From: Ampelomyces quisqualis
Taxonomy: Eukaryota; Ascomycota; Dothideomycetes; Pleosporales; Phaeosphaeriaceae
Length of the DNA stretch: 64,000 nucleotides
Reading direction: 5' to 3'
NCBI GenBank assembly: GCA_018398575.1
Contig: JAGTXZ010000018.1
Coordinates: forward strand, 682,001-746,000
The translations under genes were made by a program, and so were the position numbers. Below are positions 1-11,235 of the stretch, in pieces; position 1 is the stretch's first letter, and each line of letters begins with the position of its first letter. The notes below the pieces were generated by a model. The model saw only the letters and a program-made list of their open reading frames with translations. It was not told the origin of the DNA and made no database searches.

Positions 1-407
1 CCGCACTGCACCAGTGCCCGACCTCACCGGCCCATCCAATTCCTCAAGCAGTTTTAGCGCAATTTACGTGATGTCCCTATGCTTCGCTATTGGTATAATC
101 AGTGCAATTTCTGACTTTTGAGTGCGTATGGTACCCAGATTTCGAATCACTGGCGTATCTTAAACCGGTTCAAGCAACCTCTGGTGCCGGGGATATGCGC
201 GTGTGCGCTTCTTCACCGTCTTCGAAACTAGTTCTATCTTCGTGACTCACGGACGTCAACATTCGTCTCTTGTGAGAAGAGAAGAGGGGGGGGGTGCACT
301 CACAAAGTCCAAGTCAACATATCGAAATCTCGACAAAATGGGAAGTTAAAAGCCGTACAACTCCCTCGATGCTTTCGCTTCTTCTGACAGCAAAGTCCTC
401 CAAGAAA
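1..407. other. gene-free left edge and 5' region of the NmrA-like gene
   Basis: No convincing coding region is seen. It includes a short G-run near 285-293 and the presumed promoter and leader of the gene starting at 408. Confidence 0.5.
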
Positions 408-1549
408 ATGAACATGCGTGTCGCGGTCGCTGGAACCTGCGGTCTAGCACTACTGATAGCAAGGGAAATTAACGACGAAACAAGCCATCAACTTGTCATA
501 CTCTCAAGAACTGTGAGTCGCCAGTTCACTACCTCGCGCTGTTCTTTCAAGTACTAATGCCGTGATATCAGCACCAATCCGCCCTGATCTCTCAGGGTTA
601 CCAGTGTCAAGTCGTGGACTATGATGATGCAGAATCACTTCAGCACGCGCTGATGGGCATTGATACTGTCATATCGACAGTTACCGGAGAGCCTCAGCTT
701 CGATTGATCGAGGCAGCAATTCGGTGCAGAGTACGTCGCTTCGCACCTGCTGAGTTCGAGGGGCAACCGGGGTTGAGAGGGCAGAATCCGGTACTCGATC
801 GCGGTAAGACCGCAGCCTTGTCTCTGCTGGAGTACTATCACGGACACATACAGTACACGTATGACATTGATTCACTTTTTGACTCACCAAATATGCTGCT
901 GACTCTTCCAGCGTCTTCGTTTGTGGAATACTATACGAACGATTCTCTGTCAACGGCATGCTATCGCAGCACATGGGTGCCAGAACCGGGTACGCCAATG
1001 AAGGGGACTACATCGCTAACCCGCGATATATGACCGCGGTCGCTCCAACTTTCGATGCTGCACAAAATTTGGCCTGTGTCTGCTTGACCTCGGCATACGA
1101 CGTCGCCCAGTTTGTTGTCAGGGCGTTGGATATGCCGGTGTGGGAACTAGAAATGTCAATGTATGGTGAGAGAATGACGATTAACGATCTGGTCGACCTC
1201 ATCAGGAGTTGCCGCAGTAGGTGCATTGGCCTTTTGATTGACACGGAAAAGACTGACAAGTTATCTAGATCGGCAGTGGGTTCGTATTGATCATCAGGAT
1301 GCGCCAAGTTTGTACCATCGTCCTATCATCTTCATATCAAAGCTGACCGAGGTAGATCTACAGCATCAAATGAACCTAGCTCAAGCCGCTGGCAATGGGG
1401 CAAGATATCGAAAGCTTGCGCCACTCGTTGCTACTGCAGAAGGGCGATTTGACTTTGCCATTCCGGGATATCTCAATATTCTCAACCCAGACATTGAGAC
1501 AACGACGTTCGAGGAGTGGTTTCTCGACAACTGGGCGTCCATCCCCTGA
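408..1549 (+). CDS. NmrA-like / isoflavone-reductase-like NAD(P)-binding protein
   Basis: Four exons (408-512, 572-858, 912-1216, 1269-1549) join in frame to give 325 aa. The N-terminus VAVAGTCGLALLIA resembles the glycine-rich dinucleotide loop of atypical short-chain dehydrogenases. RRFAPAEF and GILYERF match positions conserved in the NmrA/PCBER group (RFxPSEF, GxFYERF). Known members are NAD(P)-binding oxidoreductases or redox-sensing regulators and are cytosolic; the substrate here cannot be told. Upstream ATGs in the same frame (from about 369) would add an N-terminus unlike the family, so 408 is chosen because the glycine loop then falls at residues 5-18. All introns are GT-AG and 53-59 nt. 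The family call is well supported; the role is inference. Confidence 0.85.
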
Positions 1550-2438
1550 GTGGCTTGTTCATTGCCCAGCCTGCCAATCGCACACTGCTTCTTGGCCATA
1601 CTGTGCACTGCCACAACACCTGGACTGCATACTCGATGCGCAACGGTTATTTCCTTGGACAAGCGCCACCACGTGACAGCAAGTTCACCTTCCGGCCAAG
1701 GATGCTTCCAATCGCTCTTCCCGTGTAGCTTCAGACACAATTCTGCCTTCATCCGCCATGCCCACTTTCTATATTGTTATTATCCTTATTGTATTCCAGA
1801 TTGCACTACAGAGTAGAGGAGGATTTCATTACAGACATACATGGGTGTTGTACATTACTACCCCTTAACAACCAATCATCTTCAGTTTCTCAATCTGGTG
1901 TACGAATGGCGTTGCATTTTGTCTTTCGAATAACGTCTGGACTGCCACAGTCAAGGCCGGAAGTAAGAACTATAAGGGTACGAAGTAGATAAGGAGCCGG
2001 CAGTGGGCCAGCCGCCACACGCCACACCGGAGGCGACATGCCCACACTGTGGCTGAGGTGCAACACATGGGACGGACCACGGTTGACGAGATCTGCAGAA
2101 AAGGTTCCGTCCGTTATGCCGCATGACGCGCTCTGGTAAGAATCTTTGATAAGCATCGAGTGAATGGAACATGAAGTCGCTTTGACGTCACTGTGGGGCG
2201 CGAAGGCTTCTTGTCCATTAAAATCGTCGCGCAGCTGCAAAAGCCAGTCCTTCTCTTTTACAACATCACATCCCCTTCTCACACCAAGCAACCTTCGATT
2301 CCGAATTCAAGTGAGCTTTCTATACCCATACATACCAAAGAAGTAAGTGGGCGACTGCGGAACTGGCTGCGGCCGGTAGCTTCCACTAGCTCCATAAATA
2401 CCGGCTAACCCTAATCAGACACAAGATCAAAAAACAAC
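1550..2438. other. intergenic, promoter of small stress-type gene
   Basis: No gene is recognised. CCCCT motifs (near 1860 and 2271), which resemble stress-response elements, and a C/T-rich leader precede the ATG at 2439. Confidence 0.4.
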
Positions 2439-2768
2439 ATGGTTTCCTCTCAGCAAGGCCAGAGCAACACCCACGTGGACATGAAGGCCAACCCTGGTCT
2501 TGTCGATGAGCGCAAGGCCAACCTTCCTCTTCCCGACCAGCCTCCTGTTGCGTCCGACTTCAACTCTTCGGATGCGCGCACAGTCAACGTCGGCTCAGGT
2601 GGCGAGGAAGCTAGCATCTCATCAGGTACTGGGGCTCTTCGTGAGCCAGCACTAGGTGACGCCAGCGGCGCCGGTCGCCAGGCGAAGGATGGCTTGAACG
2701 GCATCCCGAACGACGCAGTCAGTCGCGATCAGAAGGACCACGCCGGTTTGGCGCAGACCACGCGCTAG
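2439..2768 (+). CDS. small hydrophilic protein of unknown function
   Basis: A single-exon ORF of 109 aa, rich in Gly, Ser, Ala, Asp and Asn, with almost no aromatic residues, no signal peptide and no membrane segment, so it is probably disordered. The ATG follows an A-rich fungal-type context (aaaacaacATGG). I do not recognise a named family. Its composition and its neighbour at 3307-4035, which is also hydrophilic and low in aromatics, suggest a stress- or development-induced protectant of the LEA/conidiation type, but that is inference from composition only. No introns are needed. Confidence 0.6.
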   Translation: MVSSQQGQSNTHVDMKANPGLVDERKANLPLPDQPPVASDFNSSDARTVNVGSGGEEASISSGTGALREPALGDASGAGRQAKDGLNGIPNDAVSRDQKDHAGLAQTTR

Positions 2769-3306
2769 GACTACGGCTGGTTACCCTGGCAAGACCGACT
2801 CCGGCTCGCGTGTTAGCAAGACGCTTGCGATGTATAGTATGAGGCGCTGCAAGATACCAACTTGTCGCGATAATGACTCCTCATTGGGATGTATGACAGC
2901 CATGTCTCAAGACTGGACTAGCTTTTGCTGTAGTTACGGCTCAATATCATGAAATATACAACGTGTCCAAGCATTTAAACTCGTGGTCGTGTGACTTTGC
3001 ATGGCACCGGCAGGGAACCACCGAGATTGCGCCGTGCCTGACGCCATACGCAGCGTGAGGTCTACTGCAGGAGGCCTAAGCCTGATCTACTCCCGCTTGT
3101 GCTGCTTGGAAGCTGTACTTGGGGAGACTAAGGAAAGGTGGAGAGTTTGACGTCACAAAGACAGTGTAGACATGACGCAACGGAGGCGTGTATTGGCTAT
3201 AAGACCTCTAGCAGTGTTGACTATCGTCTTTAACAAATATCGATTTAGGGGAAAGTAATTGCTCCATTACACTGAAGCCATCACATCCGTGATTACTATA
3301 TTGAAG
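2769..3306. other. intergenic
   Basis: No coding signal. AGGGG at about 3247, a short distance before the next start, is a possible stress-response element. Confidence 0.4.
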
Positions 3307-4035
3307 ATGTCTGGACATGGACAAAAGGTACGTATCCCGCTGAACCCCGGCGGCTCAATTTGGTCATAATTGACATGTTTCTGCCAGGTTACCACCGACC
3401 CCGAGGGCACTCGCAACCCCATCCACGAGGGCGTGGGCACAGTCACCTCCGACTCTCTCGCCGCAGAGTCCCTGAAGGGTGACGGAGAGTTTGGTTCCGG
3501 TAACCCCAAGGCCGCAGCGTCCAAGCAGCCATCTGGCTCGACGACCACGAACAACACAGACACTTCCAATGCCACAAGGCTCGATCCAGCAGTGGACGCC
3601 CAAGCACGCGAGGCACAGGAGGGATGGAGCGAGCAGTCATCGCTCAGAGCAGGCAAAGGCCTCGGCAAAGAGAGCGGCGTCGGTCCCACATACAACACCA
3701 TCGGCTCCGCCGTGAACAGCTCCGGCTCCGCACGCGGCGTCTCCACCGGTAGCCGAATCGGCTCCGACGGTGTTCAGGGCAACATTGCACCCGAAGGCGC
3801 GTACGCACATAACATCGCAGACGGCAAGCCGAAGGGCGCCAACCTTAGCGAAGACCCGGATCTCAAGGGCAAGACGGTTTTTGGCGAGATTGGCACGAAG
3901 AACGACCCTGCGAGAGTCGCGGAGCAGGAGTTTGCGAAGAGGGCTGCTGCTCAGGGAGGGGTGGCGGATCGCGATGTGGCGCAGGGAGGAGATTCGAAGT
4001 TCAGCGCGCTGGATAGTAGCGAGAGGGCTTTGTAA
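3307..4035 (+). CDS. hydrophilic LEA/seed-maturation-like protein
   Basis: Two exons: a seven-codon first exon (3307-3327, MSGHGQK) spliced by a 60-nt intron to 3388-4035, giving 223 aa. The protein is hydrophilic and low in complexity, rich in Gly, Ser, Ala, Asp and Asn, with no membrane segment. The stretch GTVTSDSLAAESLK resembles repeats in fungal proteins annotated as seed-maturation or LEA-like; I cannot confirm domain membership without a profile search. The micro first exon is supported by the lack of a good start in the second exon and by a clean GT-AG pair. It lies in the same orientation as the small hydrophilic gene at 2439, and both may be desiccation or stress proteins (inference). 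Confidence 0.65.
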
Positions 4036-4389
4036 GACTGGAAGGCTACGACGATATGGCGGTAGATGATCATAATGACCCATTAATAAAATCCGACCCC
4101 AACGCAGCAAAGTATCACAAACTCCCAAGGTTGGCAATCAGGACCACCCGTAGTCGAATGCGGCGTTGAGGGTGAAGCAAGCACGTGGCGCGCTTTCCTA
4201 ATCGAGCCTCTTCCGCCCGCACGGACAGGACACATCTGGAACTTGAAGGTGGCCTTTTGCCATCGTGGGCGCAAACAGCTTCAATTGCCCACGTCGCTCT
4301 TTGAATTGGCAGTCTCCGGTCTCTGCGTCCACAGGATATCGATAGTCGCAACTGGGCCTGCAGTGCCCCGGGACAGCGACTGAGCGCCC

Positions 4390-5762
4390 GTGATGAACGG
4401 TTTCAACGAGAACGGCCTCGATGAGGATGCGTTTGGAGCTTCCAAGGGGGGGTTTGCGTCCAGTTTCGACGCTTTTCGTACGTCCTGCCTTGCACACGAG
4501 GGAATTCGCAGTGGTTATGGGCATAAGCCCCACGCTGACAAATCGCGCAGCCAAGACCAAGAAGACATACCTCGTCCAAGGTCGCAATTCCTCTGCCTGG
4601 ACCGTAACCCTCATCCTAACATGTGTGTATCTCGCCTGGTCCGAAGTCACGCGCTGGTTCGCCGGCACAACCTCACAGTCTTTCTCCGTAGAGAAGGGCG
4701 TTTCGCATGACATGCAGATCAACCTGGATGTCGTTATTGCTATGCGCTGCTCTGACCTGCGCGTCAACATGCAAGACGCGGCCGGCGACCGCACCCTTGC
4801 AGGCGATCTCCTTCGCAACGATCCCACAAACTGGGCGCAGTGGACGGGCAAGAAGATGGAGAAGGGGATGCACGAGTTGGGCAAGGATGACGGCGTGAAC
4901 CCTGGCTGGGAAGAACTATGGGACGTGCATGAGCAGCTGGGCAAGGCAAAGCGGAAGAAGTTCAGCAGGACACCAAAAGTCAAGGGCGCACCAGATGCGT
5001 GCAGGATTTACGGAAGTCTGGACGGAAATAAGGTTCAGGGAGATTTCCACATCACGGCGCGAGGGCACGGATACCAGGAGTTTGGTGAACAGCATTTGGA
5101 TCACTCAAGTAAGTCTCGAATCTGGACGCCACACGGCATCGCAAAAGCGCATCAACAAGCTAACAACGAATCCAGCCTTCAACTTTTCCCACATCATCCG
5201 CGAAATGTCCTTCGGTCCTTACTACCCCTCACTCACCAACCCTCTGGACAACACCATCGCAATCACGCCTACCGAACAAGACCACTTCTACAAGTTCCAA
5301 TACTACCTCTCCATTGTCCCCACAATCTACACCGACTCGCCCTCCCTCCTCCCCCTTCTCGAATCTGTAAACAGAAATCCCAGCGACCATCCCGCCCGCT
5401 CCGTCTTCAGCACCCACGCCATCAAAACCAACCAATACGCCGTAACGTCTCAATCCCATACTGTACCGGAAAACTACGTCCCGGGAGTCTTCGTCAAGTT
5501 CGACATTGAGCCCATCATGCTCGCCGTTGTCGAAGAATGGGGCGGTTTCTGGCGCCTCGTTGTGCGGCTCGTCAACGTCGTGTCTGGCGTTATGGTTGCG
5601 GGTAGCTGGGCGTGGCAGATGTATGATTGGGGTCTGGAAGTCTGGGGCAAGAAGGGACGTAGAAGAGCGGATGAGTTGGGTATGTTGGGTACGCCGAGTG
5701 GGACGCCGATGAGGGAGAGTTCGACGTTTTTTGGGGCGGACAAGAAGAAGCAGTGGGATTAG
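4390..5762 (+). CDS. ERV41: ER-Golgi vesicle protein Erv41 / ERGIC2
   Basis: Three exons (4390-4477, 4551-5108, 5176-5762) give 410 aa. Erv41 cycles between ER and Golgi in COPII and COPI vesicles with Erv46 and retrieves ER residents. The N-terminus runs into DAFPKTKKTY, typical of the family, then a first membrane segment (WTVTLILTCVYLAW), a long lumenal domain with the HGYQEFG and FNFSHIIREMSFG signatures, and a second membrane segment near the C-terminus (LVNVVSGVMVAGSWAW). The cytosolic tail ends in KKKQWD. The length is close to other filamentous-fungal members. An ATG pair at 4390/4393 leaves a one-residue ambiguity. Confidence 0.92.
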
Positions 5763-6305
5763 AGAGGTGGAGAGATGTGGAGATGTGTGCATATAATGGC
5801 GTTCTGGGGGTGGAAGGGCGTTATGTAGGGATGTATATGCAAATCATGAGTTCAAAAGATATCTATCACTTCCAATGCCATGAAAACTGTTTTCTTTGGG
5901 CTTGGTATGCTTGATCAATGGAGTTTCGGTTTAGCGTGAGTTTTGACCTACGCCATGTTCCAGCAAAAACTACTCATTTTATTGACTACAGCAGTGAGAC
6001 ACGGGAACGAATGCATAGTGCCGCCGTCATAAAAGGCCTACGCACATATCTGAGATCATCGCCATAGTAGCCTACCTTCGATTCAAAGCTGGAACATGTT
6101 GCCCTACCGTGTCAAAGCCTCACTTATTGTCTCACTAGATGTCTATGTTTGCTTCACCATCCCCTTTCTCTTCTACTGAAGTCTTGATACCTCTTATACC
6201 TTCACATTTCCTTCCCCTATAGCCATCGCAACAGATTTAAACTTACATTCTCCCTATTACTTCGTCAAAATCAACACAGCAACAAGCAAGCCCATCACAA
6301 GCAAC
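5763..6305. other. intergenic
   Basis: 3' region of ERV41 and 5' region of the small ORF at 6306, with a C/A-rich leader just before that ATG. Nothing else is recognised. Confidence 0.4.
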
Positions 6306-6569
6306 ATGTCCGCCCAACATCCAGCCCCAGCTCCGACCTCGCCAGAGCGCAAAGCAGAAAAGTCATCTACCGCAACCCACTCAAAAAATACCGACAACAC
6401 GCCTACACCCTCACCCTCACCCACACATACCGCACCCCCAACCACGCAACAGCAAAACGAACTCCCTACGCCCAACTCCATACCGCCAAAACACATCCAC
6501 CAGTTCACATACCACACCTCCCTGGAGCGACGCAGACTGCGCTTCGAAAACAACTTGCGCGTCGACTGA
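6306..6569 (+). CDS. short Pro/Thr/Ser-rich hypothetical protein
   Basis: An 87-aa single-exon ORF with a good start context (agcaacATGTCC) after a C/A-rich leader. The first 55 residues are Pro/Thr/Ser/Ala-rich and low in complexity. The last 30 (FTYHTSLERRRLRFENNLR) look like a basic amphipathic segment. No family is recognised. The opposite strand holds a longer open frame (6257-6880), also low in complexity; I favour the plus strand because of the leader and the ordered-looking C-terminus. It may be spurious. Confidence 0.45.
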   Translation: MSAQHPAPAPTSPERKAEKSSTATHSKNTDNTPTPSPSPTHTAPPTTQQQNELPTPNSIPPKHIHQFTYHTSLERRRLRFENNLRVD

Positions 6570-7490
6570 CTTTTCCAGGCGCCCTGTCTGTCCATGTGTA
6601 TCTTATCTTGCGCGTCATCCGACGAGACGGAGCTACAGCGCGCGAAAGACGGGGGCATACGGGGGCGTAGGGTGCGGAGGGGAATTGCGAGAAAGCACCC
6701 TGTGCTGCTGGAGAGGTCGTATGGGGTTTGGAAGTGCGATAGAGAGGATGGGGAGCACGTGGGATGATGGGGGAAAGGGGAGGGAGTGAGTGGTGGGGTT
6801 TGGGGTGGAGGGGAGGATGTGGTCGGTGATGTTGGGTTGGGGATGGCGAAGGTGGTGATGTGTATGTAGTGGCGTTTCAACGGGGTTGTGAGGGATTTGA
6901 GAATACTGGGGTATGTCTTTTGTTCTGCCTTTGTAGGATTTGGGTTTCATTTCATGTTGGGCGTAGGTATGTTTGATGTAGTGGATTTTTTGACGTAATT
7001 TGAATCTTGGGCGCGTTATGGGTGTGAGCATATACAGAAATTTCAATTTGAGCGTCCCTGGGCGGATCTATTTCGAAGTAAATAGATATAAAGCGGCAAT
7101 GGCGTATTTTGCGCATTTGGCACTCAAGACTAGATGCGCTGTGACTAATAGAGTAGAGGAAATAAGGCTCGAGGTTGGCTAGACGGTGACTCTGTCCGCC
7201 GATTAGCATTGTTCAAACACAGTGAAGTAGTAGAGTAGATCTGCTTTGGATCTTGACCATGACCGGTGACTATGCTGGAAATTAACTCGTGCTGCTACTG
7301 TGATATTTATTCACTTCACTGGCTACTAGACAAGGCCTGCAGTGTACCCATTCCGTTTCAGTATATATCTCTCCTCCTCTCTTGAACAATCTCGCCCTAC
7401 ACAACACTAGCACCAGTCCTTCTCCTGCTCCTGCTTCTTCAACCCTACCACAACAATCCACGTTCAACGACCCCTGGCCAATCTTCTACG
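6570..7490. other. intergenic; G-rich then AT-rich DNA
   Basis: 6650-6900 is strongly G/A-skewed on the plus strand. 7360-7368 (gtatatat) is a possible TATA-like element before the RING gene. No coding region is supported. Confidence 0.4.
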
Positions 7491-8507
7491 ATGTCTAACA
7501 ACAACCAAACACCCGCCTTGCGAAGCCGCATCGAGTTCTACATCATGAGCATAAATCCTACAGACCCAATCCCAGAATCAGAGTGCTCTATCTGCACCGA
7601 AGCTATGGTTACCGACGTTGTTCGGATCGCCACCTGTGGACATACCTTCCATGTTGCGTGCATTTTGTCTTGGCTACAAGGAAATGAGCGAAGAAACCGT
7701 ACATGTCCAAATTGTCGGACAGAGCTGTATGAGGCAGAACCGGTGCCACAAGCGTGTGCGACTGGCTCAGGTCATGACATTACTGCGCCGAGGAGGCATT
7801 ACGCGACCTACGTTATGCTTCGTCCCGCTCGCCTCAATGAACTCAACCATCCTAGCCTTCGCTTGCGCTCTAATGTAACTCCTACAGCTGTGCAGGCCCG
7901 AGGTGCGCGTGGAGGAGAAGCTTGGTCAGCCCCTATCACTCCATTCTCTCATGCCGTCACATCTGCTTCGCCACCCACACTCAACATTCGCACGCGAAAC
8001 AATCCTTACCGCCCAGAGAGTCGGACGCTTGCTCAGTTACGCGCTCAGCAGGTGGCCTATCAGGCATTTCGACGAGAACTCGAAGCTTGGGGTGCTGCCG
8101 GTATGCCATCAGCTAGTAGCTATCGTGACTGGAGTCGAACTCAAGCCCGCGGTCCTGCAAATGTTGCGCAAGTGCCGGTTTCTCAAACAATGCCGCTCAC
8201 ATGGCTAAACAACGTTAACGTCATGACTCATAACGACATTGATGTTCGACCTTCGCAAGCCAACCAAGCTCTTCCTGTGGTCCAGCGTACGGTGCCGCGA
8301 CGTAGAGCTGGTGACCGGGCGAGAATGGCTGGTCTCGAGACCCAGTATCAACATCGGCGTTCAAACGAAATTGCCGAGGGCAACGCTGCTGCTGTTGTGG
8401 ACAATAGCAGGCATGAACTGAGTCCACGCCAGCAACGAACCTTGCGGACTAATGCCCGTTTAGCAGAGATCGCGGCTGTAATACGTGCGCGACAACCAGA
8501 GGAATAG
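7491..8507 (+). CDS. RING-H2 finger protein, cluster copy 1
   Basis: Single exon, 338 aa. A RING-H2 domain sits near the N-terminus with ligands C32, C35, C49, H51, H54, C57, C72 and C75 (C-x2-C-x13-C-x-H-x2-H-x2-C-x14-C-x2-C). Such domains usually recruit an E2 enzyme for ubiquitin transfer. The Trp at 61 in the IxxWL motif before the last Cys pair is the usual E2-contact position. Residues 8-20 carry PALRSRIEFYIMS, a motif shared with the other three copies in this block. The remaining 250 residues are Arg/Ala/Gln-rich with no recognised domain, no signal peptide and no membrane segment, so substrates are unknown. E3 activity is inference. Confidence 0.85.
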   Translation: MSNNNQTPALRSRIEFYIMSINPTDPIPESECSICTEAMVTDVVRIATCGHTFHVACILSWLQGNERRNRTCPNCRTELYEAEPVPQACATGSGHDITAPRRHYATYVMLRPARLNELNHPSLRLRSNVTPTAVQARGARGGEAWSAPITPFSHAVTSASPPTLNIRTRNNPYRPESRTLAQLRAQQVAYQAFRRELEAWGAAGMPSASSYRDWSRTQARGPANVAQVPVSQTMPLTWLNNVNVMTHNDIDVRPSQANQALPVVQRTVPRRRAGDRARMAGLETQYQHRRSNEIAEGNAAAVVDNSRHELSPRQQRTLRTNARLAEIAAVIRARQPEE

Positions 8508-9042
8508 TAAAGACTTGTGCTCAAGTCATGCTAGTGTGTATTCGACAAAGTCAGAAAAGAAGTTCACTCGAATCCAGATTGGGATGCTTTACGATTGAGG
8601 ACAGGACAATATTTGATTTTCCTTGGTGTTCTAGTGATTGAACACTGTTTGAAATACCATTCGTGTATCTTAAAAGACTGAAATATACCTGTACATTAAT
8701 CTGTAATAACATGTTTCTCACTATTATATCTGATCTACACCTCTGCAGCTTTGGACCTACAATGTTACTTCCCTAAAATACTAATATAACGTTCATTTCA
8801 CTATTTAGACGATAGTTAAAGTGGCCTAAGTGTGACAGAGTCTTGCAGTGTCCGTGATGGGATCTCGATCTTGCAATAGACTCATGTTAGCCTACAGTGC
8901 TGGTCTTATTTCCCCCCTTGTAGACCCACATCGTCCTCTCCCCCCGAGCGTTCGCCAATACAAAAACTTATCATCCTTTCTTCTGCCTTGACTTCAGTGC
9001 ACCACACCAACTCACACGAGATCTTACTCATCATTCAAGAAA
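8508..9042. other. AT-rich intergenic DNA between RING copies
   Basis: Visibly richer in A+T than flanking genes. A C/T-rich leader precedes the ATG at 9043. No gene seen. Confidence 0.4.
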
Positions 9043-10047
9043 ATGTCTGCTGCACAGGATTCTACGACACCAACCCTGCGCTCCCAACAAGAATTCTTCA
9101 TAACTGGCATGGTACCCGTAGCCGCTGCTCCTGATTCAGACTGCTCAATCTGCACTGAAGGGTTAACGAACGACGTTGTTCAGATCCTCACATGCAAGCA
9201 CAAATACCATTGCTTATGCGCCCTAACCTGGTTTCAGGGCTCTAGGCACGGCAACCGTACATGTCCGAACTGCAGGCAGACCTTGTATGAACTCACCTCA
9301 GATATTGGTTCGAACGCTTCGGATCCTCTTGACTATTACCATCACAGGATTGCGTCCGACTCTTCTCTCCCAGGCCTTACAGATGATTTCATGCTGGAAG
9401 AATTCGCCAACGGCGAGGAACCACGCTTCTTGTCCATTTTGATACAGCTTCGCTACAAGACAAAACTGGAAGACCATGAAGCAGAATGGTGGAAAAATTA
9501 TCTGCATAGTGTGTTCGCCGCTTGTATAGGCCATACCCGTTGGCTCAATCCCTTGGGGATAGGAGAGATTCGTGAAGAGGCCCTAAGGGCACATGACGTG
9601 CAATGCACGACTGAGCCGTACCCTGCTGACGACGTCAATGTACCTCAATGCCCCATTGCTCAACCACTAGAAGCGACATTCTGGTCTTGGCCGGACCGCA
9701 GGCATGAGGTTACATGGGGCTGTCACCGGAAGATGCAACGTGAATTGGCTGTCAATCAGCTCGCAGTCATGCTCGATGTTGGACTGGGGTTTGTTCGCCG
9801 CGTGCGGGATATTAGCCGTCACAGCGGCCTTTCGGCACATATCATTCGTATGTGCTTGATACAATACGATACGTGCTTGATACTATTCGAGCGAGAACTA
9901 GAGGAGTGGTACCGCCATGAAGAGGAAGAGCATGGCGCAGAATATGCCAAAGGGCTAGTTGATATGGCTCGCAGCCGTGCTGTTGAGGCTCAACAAAACA
10001 ACGGCGTGGTACGCGGCATGGACGTCTTCACTGACGGCTGGTATTGA
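9043..10047 (+). CDS. RING-H2 finger protein, cluster copy 2
   Basis: Single exon, 334 aa. RING-H2 ligands are C34, C37, C51, H53, H56, C59, C74 and C77, with CPNCRQTLYEL closing the domain as in copy 1. The upstream motif PTLRSQQEFFITGM matches the shared N-terminal signature. The C-terminal two thirds differ from copy 1: they are acidic and aromatic-rich (EAEWWKNYLHSVF, ERELEEWYRHEEEE) and look folded or helical, with no named domain that I recognise. This suggests the RING head is conserved while the tail diverges, as expected for E3 adaptors with different targets (inference). It lies in the same direction as copy 1, about 535 bp downstream. Confidence 0.85.
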   Translation: MSAAQDSTTPTLRSQQEFFITGMVPVAAAPDSDCSICTEGLTNDVVQILTCKHKYHCLCALTWFQGSRHGNRTCPNCRQTLYELTSDIGSNASDPLDYYHHRIASDSSLPGLTDDFMLEEFANGEEPRFLSILIQLRYKTKLEDHEAEWWKNYLHSVFAACIGHTRWLNPLGIGEIREEALRAHDVQCTTEPYPADDVNVPQCPIAQPLEATFWSWPDRRHEVTWGCHRKMQRELAVNQLAVMLDVGLGFVRRVRDISRHSGLSAHIIRMCLIQYDTCLILFERELEEWYRHEEEEHGAEYAKGLVDMARSRAVEAQQNNGVVRGMDVFTDGWY

Positions 10048-11235
10048 CGTGACAGCATAGCGAACGCCGAAAAGTAACACAGGCACGTTGATTGTTGATA
10101 GCCCAGCTTGTTGTGTAGAACTGAGAGCGGGGAGTATGAACAAGCTAAGACTGATCCAATAAAAGCCATACAAGATTTAACTTGTGGTGCCAATTAAAAA
10201 TGCTTGGATAAGAGTGAAGAAAATCTACTTTCTCTCAATACCATCAATGATATGACGATAAGCGGTTCAATTGATCTTGAAGGCTAAGTGCTCATACCTT
10301 GTAGTTGACGTTATCTATCCAACCTGCCGGCGTCTCGATTCTCAAAAGAATCCGCGGACAAAACGCTCATCTTTCACAACACACTTGAGCTCTATAGAGG
10401 AGTTCTCATCCTGAATCCTGCTAGATTGGCTTATCTGCTGTGTAACACACCTTGGATTTATGATGTGTAGACTCGAAGCAGGTGTATCTCTTGCCCACAA
10501 ATTTAGCCGATGTAACGTCCGTCCCTGGGTTACGAGACGCACCCCGTTGCGAGACAAACTGCAGGTACTTTGAGAGAAAGCGGTGATAACTTATCAAGCG
10601 CGTTGAACTCACCTACAGTTCTTCGCTGATAGTTTCTGGGCCTACTGTAGACTGCTATCATGCGCAAAGATACAAAAATTACAGTAGCGTTGACGCCGGC
10701 GCGCCTGCGGCAATACCGCCTTCTGCAGTGCACAAATCTATGCCTATGCTATACAATGTTATCCTGGAGCTCTGAAAGACTCTCATATTAATAGACTCAC
10801 TGTATTCAGGCTTCTGAATATCGCTATAGGATTGAGAAGTCACCATCAGCCTTGTGGCGATTGTCGCTCACTGATTTATGCATAGTTGCCACCCTGGTTG
10901 GTACGTGAGACGGAAGCAGCTTCCCAATGCGGCCGGAGCGCTTTCGACCCCGCACTTGAGATACGATTAGCGTGTAACTTATCTTCGGGCGCTAGAGCAC
11001 GTGCTTGTGGCTGTACACGATTTATGGCTGAAGTCTGCCTTGACTGTGCTTCTTTTCTTGCGTCTAAGTGGACTCATGGCTGATAGGATGAGGAAAGCTT
11101 CACGCGTAGACCTGGGTAGGAGATGCTCTCCAGAGACTGGCGACGGCTGGATATATAACCCAGAAGGACTGTGATGGCGGTATCGATAGGATGGTGGAGG
11201 CGACAATGGAAGCGAAGGAAGAGCCAGAGTAGTCC
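10048..11235. other. gene-free DNA
   Basis: About 1.2 kb with no supported coding region on either strand. Composition is mixed to AT-rich. No terminal repeats or transposase fragments are recognised. Confidence 0.4.

Noticed and set aside
4198..4983. 261-codon minus-strand open frame
   Set aside because: Antisense to ERV41 exons 1-2, which match a known family with good splicing.
6257..6880. 207-codon minus-strand open frame
   Set aside because: Pro/Thr/Ser and Gly/Val low-complexity from a skewed strand; the plus-strand ORF at 6306 has a better leader.
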